Source: JAJRXR01 sp044439985 (GTDB taxonomy: Bacteria; Planctomycetota; Phycisphaerae; Phycisphaerales; UBA1924). Taken from it: 8,964 bases of DNA. Below the pieces are notes generated by a model that saw only the letters and a program-made list of their open reading frames with translations, searched no databases and was not told the origin of the DNA. The stretch is from positions 1 through 8,964 of the forward strand of contig JBITAG010000323.1 of the NCBI GenBank assembly GCA_044439985.1, in the 5' to 3' direction. Below are positions 4,115-8,964 of this stretch, piece by piece. Every line of letters begins with the position of its first letter. Position 1 is the first letter of the stretch. A program made the position numbers and the translations under genes.

Positions 4115-5278
4115 CTACCGCGCCTGCCGCACAAGCCGCGAGCCCACCCGGCGCACGTGTCCGCCGAGTTCGAGGCGCGTCAGTTCCGCTCGGAGCGTCG
4201 GCGCCTCCATCCCGCTCGCCCGGGCAAGCTCGTCCGGGGTCATCTCGCCCTCGAGGGCCTCAAGGATCCGCGCCTGGAGGGGGGTGAGCCCGACCGGCGG
4301 GGGCGCCGCACCATCCCGACGGATGGGCTCGACGTACCGGGCCTCGTGCGTGCCCCGGAACTGGTGATGGGCGACACCCTCGAGCGCCCGGATCACGTCC
4401 CCCGGCTCCGTCGCAACCCCCGCCTCCCCCCGCTTGAGCAGTTCGAGCGAGCCCCGGCTCGCCTCGGAATCCACCCGCCCCGGGACGGCGAGCACCTCGC
4501 GACCCTGATCTTCGATCGCCTGGCGGGCCGTGATGAGCGCGCCCGATCGGCGCCCGGCCTCGATCACGACCACCCCGAGCGAGAGCCCGGAGATGATGCG
4601 GTTGCGCGCCGGGAAGTTCTCCGCGCTGGGGGGGACGCCCATGGGGAGTTCACTGACCAACGCGCCCCGACCCTCATCGACGATCCGCTCGAACATCGAC
4701 TCGTTCTCCGGCGGGTAGGCGATGTCCACGCCGCACCCGAGAACCACGACCGTGCGCCCCCCGGCGTTGAGCGCGCCGCGGTGGGCGGCCGAGTCGATCC
4801 CCCGAGCGCCCCCCGAGACCAGCGTCAGCCCCGCGCCCGCCAGCCCGGCCCCGAAGCGTTCGCTCTGCTCGAGCCCGTAGCTCGTGCATCGGCGTGAACC
4901 GACCACGGCGCACGGGTACCGGTCGGCGCCCTCCGGCTCCAGCTCGCCGCGCACACAGAGCAGCGTCGGTGCGCCCGGGATGGCCCGGAGCAGGGCGGGG
5001 TAGGTGTCGCTTTGCTTGAGGAGGATCCGGGCCCCCGCGCGTCGGACCCGCTCGAGCGCGTCATCCACGCGACCCTCCCCCTCCTTCGCCACCTCGAGCA
5101 CGGCGCGGGCGATCCGCTCACCCACGCCCTTCACGCGCTGAAGCTGGGCGGAGGAGGCGCCGAGCACGACCTCCGGGGAGCCGAACCGGTCGAGCAGACG
5201 CTGCAGGCGGACCGGTCCGAGCCCGGGCACAAGGGTGAGGCGAAGCGTGTTCCGAATCTCGTCGGACGCCGGCTCCAT
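4115..5278 (-). CDS. dprA: DNA-processing protein DprA (Smf)
   Basis: Cytoplasmic protein that binds incoming single-stranded DNA and loads RecA during natural transformation; it is also widely present in bacteria not known to be competent. It has 387 residues. The N-terminal helix-hairpin-helix/SAM-like region covers about 10-65 (VPGLGPVRLQRLL, VKGVGERIARAV). The Rossmann-like DprA core covers about 85-300: VVGSRRCTSYG (125-135), SGGARGIDSAAH (155-166), GCGVDIAYPPEN (181-192), ENFPARNRIISGLS (220-233), EAGRRSGALITA (240-251) and VLAVPGRVD (262-270). A C-terminal winged-helix (DprA-WH) covers about 330-387. In the GSN-type loop the usual Asn is replaced (SRGSLELLKRGE, 274-285). ATG at 5278 lies four bases after GGGGGA. 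The gene starts 18 bases after the lipoprotein gene ends, implying one transcript. Confidence 0.97.
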   Translation of the reverse strand: MEPASDEIRNTLRLTLVPGLGPVRLQRLLDRFGSPEVVLGASSAQLQRVKGVGERIARAVLEVAKEGEGRVDDALERVRRAGARILLKQSDTYPALLRAIPGAPTLLCVRGELEPEGADRYPCAVVGSRRCTSYGLEQSERFGAGLAGAGLTLVSGGARGIDSAAHRGALNAGGRTVVVLGCGVDIAYPPENESMFERIVDEGRGALVSELPMGVPPSAENFPARNRIISGLSLGVVVIEAGRRSGALITARQAIEDQGREVLAVPGRVDSEASRGSLELLKRGEAGVATEPGDVIRALEGVAHHQFRGTHEARYVEPIRRDGAAPPPVGLTPLQARILEALEGEMTPDELARASGMEAPTLRAELTRLELGGHVRRVGSRLVRQAR

Positions 5279-5296
5279 CGAATCCCCCGGACGGCC

Positions 5297-5689
5297 TCAC
5301 CCGTCCAGATCGACCCGCACGTAGGGCGCGTCGGGCTTGCGTTCGTCGTGATCCGCCAGGCGCCGGTAGACCCTCACATCGGTCTCGGCGCGCACATCGG
5401 TGATGATGTTCTGCTCAACGACCGTCTGCGGATAGAAGAAGGCCGGGTCGGGGCGACGGACCGTCAGGAGCACGCGCCGTCCCCCGGACATCTTCTCCGA
5501 GCGATCGAACTCCACGCTCCACCCGGGCGAGGGCGCCTGGACGACCACCACCTGCTTGCCCTCGGCCTGGGTCAGACGCATCGGGGGCCAGTCGGCCCGC
5601 TCGTTGTCCCGGATGCCTCCCCCGCCCCAGCACCCGCCCATGGCCAGCGCCATCGCGCCCAGCCCGATCACCTTCAGCCGTCGTCGCAT
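5297..5689 (-). CDS. Small lipoprotein of unknown function
   Basis: Predicted lipoprotein of 130 residues. Residues 1-20 form a type II signal peptide: three Arg, a hydrophobic core, and AMGGC with Cys20 as the lipidated residue; a Gly-rich linker follows. The mature part has alternating strand-like segments (KQVVVVQA, RRVLLTVRR, DVRVYRRL) and a conserved-looking aromatic stretch DPAFFYPQTVVEQN. I recognise no family. ATG at 5689 is seven bases after GGAGG, which rules out the much longer frame upstream. It lies directly ahead of dprA in the same transcript. A role in surface DNA uptake is conceivable from that position, but nothing in the sequence shows it. Confidence 0.8.
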   Translation of the reverse strand: MRRRLKVIGLGAMALAMGGCWGGGGIRDNERADWPPMRLTQAEGKQVVVVQAPSPGWSVEFDRSEKMSGGRRVLLTVRRPDPAFFYPQTVVEQNIITDVRAETDVRVYRRLADHDERKPDAPYVRVDLDG

Positions 5690-5820
5690 GCGCCATCCTC
5701 CCCGAACCGGGACCTCGCCCGTGAAGACGGGCGGATGACCATGGTACCCACACAAGGGGGAATCTGTTTCTGGTTCGTTTGGGCGTTCGTCCCACGCGAA
5801 GACCACCCGGCGACCGGCTC
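5690..5820 (-). promoter_or_regulatory. Spacer ahead of the lipoprotein-dprA genes: hairpin and direct repeat
   Basis: The spacer contains a 7-bp hairpin CGCCCGT/ACGGGCG (5716-5722 with 5727-5733, GAAG loop on the + strand) shortly before the lipoprotein ribosome site. It also has GTTCGT twice with a 12-base period (5773-5778, 5785-5790; ACGAAC on the - strand). A -10-like TACCAT lies next to GGTACC at about 5747-5752 without a good -35. These are possible promoter and regulator sites for the downstream pair. Confidence 0.35.
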
Positions 5821-6237
5821 TTAGAAGACCACGTCGATCAGCCGCCCCGTCATCGCCTCGCGGTACTCGTGGTACGTGCGGCTCTGGGCGGGGCGGGCCG
5901 GCTCGGGCTGCTCCGGGGTCGGGGGGACGTCCCCGATCCGCGCCGCCTCGGGCCGCTCGGGCGCCTCGGCTCGAGGCGTCCTCGCCTCCGCGTGCGCACT
6001 CAGGCGGTCGATCCGGTTCTGCGCCTCGATGTACCGGTGATAGGGCACGCTCCCGGGGGGGGCGTCGTACGGCTCGAGGGGCGGGCGCCGATCGAACCGG
6101 TCCACCCCGTCGCAGGAACGGACGCAGGCCTCGACCACCCGGCGCTGGGGGGCGTGGCATCCCCGCGCCGGGATGGCGCCGGGGACATGGCTCGCGTCTT
6201 GAACGGGTCCGATCGACACGCCCGAAGTGGGGCACAC
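5821..6237 (-). CDS. Hypothetical charged, Pro-rich protein
   Basis: I do not recognise this gene. From about codon 30 to the TAA at 5821 the frame has strong G/C third positions and a protein-like composition: VVEACVRSCDGVDRFD, then VPYHRYIEAQNRIDRL (likely helix), a Pro/Glu/Arg-rich linker, and a conserved-looking end TYHEYREAMTGRLIDVVF. The start is uncertain. GTG at 6237 (138 residues) follows GAGGGG by five bases. The frame stays open to GTG at 6354 (177 residues), but that extension is Pro/Arg-rich, lacks a ribosome site and looks like non-coding GC-rich DNA. The two Cys in EACVRSC are the only candidate functional residues. It reads away from queA and ends 131 bases before the lipoprotein gene. 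Confidence 0.6.
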   Translation of the reverse strand: MCPTSGVSIGPVQDASHVPGAIPARGCHAPQRRVVEACVRSCDGVDRFDRRPPLEPYDAPPGSVPYHRYIEAQNRIDRLSAHAEARTPRAEAPERPEAARIGDVPPTPEQPEPARPAQSRTYHEYREAMTGRLIDVVF

Positions 6238-6381
6238 GCCAGCCCCTCGTGCCACGACCGAGAATCCGCCCCGCGAGGGGCGTGAGGGCCCGGGTTCTGG
6301 CGCCTCCCGGCACGGGCGGGGTGGGTCTGCGCGGGCGTGTGGCGTCCGGGCCACACCGGGGGGCGAGTACGATCACCCCCT
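6238..6381. other. Divergent intergenic region between hypothetical gene and queA
   Basis: The region is very GC-rich. It holds a hairpin CGCCCC-GCGA-GGGGCG (6267-6272 with 6277-6282, GNRA-type loop on the + strand) and, next to queA, a TACGAT box. Whether the left part is coding depends on the start of the hypothetical gene. Confidence 0.35.
6368..6373 (+). promoter_or_regulatory. -10 box of queA, placed for a leaderless transcript
   Basis: TACGAT ends 8 bases before the GTG start of queA, so transcription would begin at or within about 2 bases of the start codon. No Shine-Dalgarno is present between them (ACCCCCT only). A -35 is not recognisable. Confidence 0.45.
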
Positions 6382-7488
6382 GTGCGCACTGACGAGTTGG
6401 ACTACCACCTGCCGGCTGAGCTGATCGCGACGCGCCCCTGCGAGCCGCGGGACGACGCGCGCCTGCTGGTCTGCTCCCGGTCCACGGATCGGATCGAGCA
6501 CCTGCGGGTCCGGGACCTGCCCGGGCTGCTCGGCGCCGGGGACACGCTGGTCTTCAACACGACCAGCGTGGTGCGCGCGCGCTTTGTCGGTGTGAACCTG
6601 GAGACGGGCGGGCGGGTGCAGGGGCTCTACCTGCGCGACGCGAGCGAAAGCGAGCATGGCGAGCCCTGCTGGGAGGCGATGCTCAAGGCCAGGCGTTTCC
6701 GCCCCAAGCGACGGGTCGAGCTGCTGGATCACGTGGGCGCGCGCACCGGCGTGGTGCTGCGCCTGATCGAGCGCACCGGCGAGGAGGGCGGGGCGTGGCG
6801 CGTCGCGGTGGAGGGGGGAGCGGGCCCGCCGAGCGTGGCGCTGCTCGAACAGGCGGGCCGGACGCCCCTGCCCCCCTACATCCTCAGCGCCAGACGGGCG
6901 CAGGGCCTGGAGATCGACGACGAGACGGACCGGGCGAGCTACCAGACGGTGCTCGCCGACCCGGAGCGTTCCGGCTCCGTGGCGGCGCCGACGGCGGGGC
7001 TCCACTTCACCCCCCGGCTCCTGGGCGCCCTCGCGCAGGCGGGGGTCGAGCGGGCGGAGGTCGAGCTGCAGGTTGGCGCGGGCACGTTCAAGCCGGTGGA
7101 GACCGAGACGCTCGAGGCCCACCCGATGCACGCCGAGCGGTGCGCGATGAATGCCGAGGCGCTGCGGCAGATCTTCGAGCGCGCCACCCGGGTCGTCGCG
7201 GTGGGCTCGACCTCGGCGCGCACGATCGAGTCGTACGCCTCGATCATCGAGCGCGGAGCGTCTCCTCCCGCGAGCCTGGAGACGGACCTGCTTATCGCGC
7301 CGGGGTACGCCTGGCGGCGTGTGGACGCCCTGCTGACCAACTTCCACCTGCCCCGCTCCACGCTGCTGGCGATGGTCAGCGCCCTCTTCCCCGAGGGGAT
7401 GGACCGCCTGCGGGCGATCTACGCCGAGGCGATCGAGCGCCGGTACCGCTTCTACTCCTACGGGGACGCGATGCTCATCCTGCCGTAG
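6382..7488 (+). CDS. queA: S-adenosylmethionine:tRNA ribosyltransferase-isomerase QueA
   Basis: Transfers and isomerises the ribosyl part of S-adenosylmethionine onto preQ1 at the wobble base of tRNAs with GUN anticodons, forming epoxyqueuosine in the cytoplasm. It has 368 residues, slightly long for the family (about 340-355). The hallmarks appear in order: YHLPAELIATRP (8-19), the FNTTSVVRARFVG segment (59-70; family usually has N-D-T-R), PTAGLHFT (203-210), QVGAGTFKPVETETLEAHPMH (230-250), VGSTSARTIES (274-284), TNFHLPRSTLLAMVSALF (319-336) and YRFYSYGDAMLI (355-366). GTG at 6382 is chosen because the conserved N-terminus begins six residues later. It has no ribosome site and sits right behind a -10 box. 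murE follows after 84 bases. Other queuosine genes (tgt, queG/queH) are not in the window. Confidence 0.96.
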   Translation: MRTDELDYHLPAELIATRPCEPRDDARLLVCSRSTDRIEHLRVRDLPGLLGAGDTLVFNTTSVVRARFVGVNLETGGRVQGLYLRDASESEHGEPCWEAMLKARRFRPKRRVELLDHVGARTGVVLRLIERTGEEGGAWRVAVEGGAGPPSVALLEQAGRTPLPPYILSARRAQGLEIDDETDRASYQTVLADPERSGSVAAPTAGLHFTPRLLGALAQAGVERAEVELQVGAGTFKPVETETLEAHPMHAERCAMNAEALRQIFERATRVVAVGSTSARTIESYASIIERGASPPASLETDLLIAPGYAWRRVDALLTNFHLPRSTLLAMVSALFPEGMDRLRAIYAEAIERRYRFYSYGDAMLILP

Positions 7489-7510
7489 CGCCTCTGGTCC
7501 GGGCCTCGAA

Positions 7511-7516
7511 TATGCT
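7511..7516 (+). promoter_or_regulatory. Candidate -10 box for murE
   Basis: TATGCT lies 22 bases after the queA stop and 56 bases before the murE start, in an otherwise GC-rich gap. No good -35 is present, so murE may instead be read from the queA promoter. Confidence 0.3.
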
Positions 7517-7572
7517 GCGCCGGGCGGGGTTGGGCCGATAGGCGGTGCGGGCAAGGCAGGGGAAGGCGCGTC

Positions 7573-8964
7573 ATGAACCTCGGGACGTTGATCGAGGGCC
7601 TCGGGGTCCGGGTGGTGCGGGGCGACCCGGCGTCGGTCCGCGTCTGCGACCTGACCGAGGACTCACGGACCGCGGTTCCCGGCTCCCTCTTCGTCGCCCG
7701 ACGCGGGCAACGCTCGGACGGGCGCCGTTTCATCGAGAGCGCGATCGAGTGCGGCGCCTCGTGCGTGCTCACCGATGACGCGTCCGTTGAGCTTCCCCCC
7801 CGCACCGACGTCTGCCTGCTCGTGACCGAGGACGTCCCGGGCGTGAGCGCCCGCCTCGCCGAGCGGTTCTACGCCGAGCCCTCCTCCAGGCTGGTCCTCA
7901 TCGGGGTGACCGGGACCAACGGAAAGACGACCGTCGCCCACCTGACCCACCAGCTTCTCAACCAGGCGGGGGTGCGGACGGGGCTGATCGGGACGGTGGA
8001 GGTGGACGACGGGCGCGAGGTCGCCCCCGCCTCGATGACCACGCCCCCGGCGATCGAGCTGAGCCGCACGCTCGCGCAGATCGTCGAGCACCGGGGGAAG
8101 GCGGCGGTGATGGAGGTTTCCAGCCACGCCCTCGACCAGGGGCGCGCCGGCGCCCTCGCCTTCGACATCGCGGTCTTCACCAACCTCTCCGGGGACCATC
8201 TGGACTACCACCAGACGATGGACGCCTACGCCGCGGCGAAGGCGAGCCTCTTCGCGATGCTCCCCGAGGACGGGGTCGCGATCCTGAACGCCGACGACCC
8301 GGCGAGCGCGAAGATGGTGGGGGGGCGCCGCATCACCTGCTCGGCGACCGGAGCAGGGGACTGGCGGGTGGAGGCGGGCGACGGTTCGCTCGACGGCACA
8401 CCCGTGTCCATCCGGGGACCGGGCGTGCGCCTCGACGCCACCGTGCCGCTCTTCGGCGCCCACAACGCGATGAACACACTCGAAGCGGTCGCGGCGGCGA
8501 GCGAGACGCTGCGCCGGCTCGGACGCTCCGACGAGTCGATCGAGGCGGACCTGCGCGACGCGATCCCCCGCCTGCGCGCCCCCGCGGGGCGGATGGAGCG
8601 GGTGAGCACGAGCGCCGACGGCCCGGTCGTCTTCGTCGACTTCGCCCACACCGACGACGCGCTCGACAAGACCCTCGCCTCGGTGCGCCCGCTTGTGCCG
8701 GAGGGGCGCGACCTGTGGGTCGTGGTCGGGTGCGGGGGGGACAAGGACCAGTCCAAACGCCCCCGGATGGGGCACGTCGCCAGCACGCACGCCACCCGGT
8801 GCGTCTTCACCTCCGACAACCCGCGGACCGAGCCCCCCGCCGAGATCATCCGCGCCATGCTTCAGGGCGTCCCCCTCGGCGCGCGCTCCGGCGTGGTGGT
8901 CCACCCCGACCGGGCGCGGGCGATCCGGGAGGCGGTCGGCGGGGCGGCGCCGGGCGACGTGATC
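7573..8964 (+). CDS. murE: UDP-N-acetylmuramoyl-L-alanyl-D-glutamate--2,6-diaminopimelate ligase MurE (partial, open at right edge)
   Basis: Cytoplasmic ATP-dependent ligase that adds the third amino acid to the peptidoglycan stem peptide. The window holds 464 codons with no stop; family members are about 480-510, so only the last few dozen residues should be missing. The N-terminal UDP-substrate domain includes DSRTAVPGSLFVA (35-47). The ATP-binding P-loop is GVTGTNGKTT (111-120, Lys118). MEVSSHALDQGR lies at 180-191. NLSGDHLDYH leads to Lys223 in AAAKASLF, the carbamylated lysine of Mur ligases. GRMERV and VVGCGGDKDQSKRPRMG follow. DNPR at 415-418 is the motif of meso-diaminopimelate-adding rather than lysine-adding enzymes. 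The usual YAHTPDAL is FAHTDDAL here. ATG at 7573 is six bases after AGGGGAAGG. It follows queA; murF or mraY would be expected beyond the edge if a dcw cluster is present. Confidence 0.96.
   Translation, partial: MNLGTLIEGLGVRVVRGDPASVRVCDLTEDSRTAVPGSLFVARRGQRSDGRRFIESAIECGASCVLTDDASVELPPRTDVCLLVTEDVPGVSARLAERFYAEPSSRLVLIGVTGTNGKTTVAHLTHQLLNQAGVRTGLIGTVEVDDGREVAPASMTTPPAIELSRTLAQIVEHRGKAAVMEVSSHALDQGRAGALAFDIAVFTNLSGDHLDYHQTMDAYAAAKASLFAMLPEDGVAILNADDPASAKMVGGRRITCSATGAGDWRVEAGDGSLDGTPVSIRGPGVRLDATVPLFGAHNAMNTLEAVAAASETLRRLGRSDESIEADLRDAIPRLRAPAGRMERVSTSADGPVVFVDFAHTDDALDKTLASVRPLVPEGRDLWVVVGCGGDKDQSKRPRMGHVASTHATRCVFTSDNPRTEPPAEIIRAMLQGVPLGARSGVVVHPDRARAIREAVGGAAPGDVI

Noticed and set aside
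3839..4897. 352-codon + strand frame opposite dprA
   Set aside because: Antisense shadow of dprA; Arg/Pro/His-rich with no recognisable domain.
6373..7554. 393-codon frame opposite queA
   Set aside because: Antisense to a clearly identified gene; low-complexity Gly/Arg/His composition.
7663..8904. 413-codon frame opposite murE
   Set aside because: Antisense shadow of murE, same low-complexity character.
1..8964. CRISPR array, mobile element or defence island
   Set aside because: No regularly spaced repeats, transposase motifs, terminal inverted repeats with target duplications, or defence-type nuclease or helicase domains were seen; the genes are mainly housekeeping.

Overview
The window is very GC-rich chromosomal DNA with strong G/C bias at third codon positions. 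It most likely comes from a planctomycete of the Phycisphaerales type. The main clue is two secreted proteins that end in the short D-L-A-x-P-x-G-x-x-x-F-x-D-x-x-A-F-L-x-x-F-G-A-G-C repeat (GC-type dockerin-like), which I associate with that group. A meso-diaminopimelate-type MurE points to a peptidoglycan-containing cell. This taxonomy is an inference from protein motifs, not a database result.

Left part (1-2600, + strand): a reprolysin/ADAM-like secreted protein whose zinc motif reads HQxxHxxGxxHD, with Gln in place of the catalytic Glu; a second secreted protein of unknown function with the same C-terminal repeat; and speH, S-adenosylmethionine decarboxylase for polyamine synthesis. speH starts at TTG, has a structured leader, and is followed by a very strong intrinsic terminator.

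Middle part (2641-6237, - strand): lexA, with an uncharacterised coiled-coil ORF just upstream in the same orientation and a good sigma70-type promoter (TTGACA-17-TAGGTT) ahead of both. A gene-poor stretch of about 430 bases follows. It holds an intrinsic terminator facing the + strand with no gene in front of it, and terminator-like hairpins behind dprA. Then come dprA, a small lipoprotein gene 18 bases upstream of dprA, and a hypothetical gene.

Right part (6382-8964, + strand): queA (queuosine tRNA modification), transcribed away from the hypothetical gene and apparently leaderless, then murE (peptidoglycan precursor ligase), which is open at the right edge.

Most genes are ordinary housekeeping genes (polyamine synthesis, SOS regulation, DNA uptake/recombination, tRNA modification, cell wall). 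The less ordinary signals are the E-to-Q pseudoprotease, the speH leader with competing stems and a possible pseudoknot over the ribosome binding site, the ORF that runs out of frame into lexA, and a candidate small RNA with an anti-Shine-Dalgarno loop. I saw no CRISPR array, tRNA, rRNA, insertion sequence or defence system.
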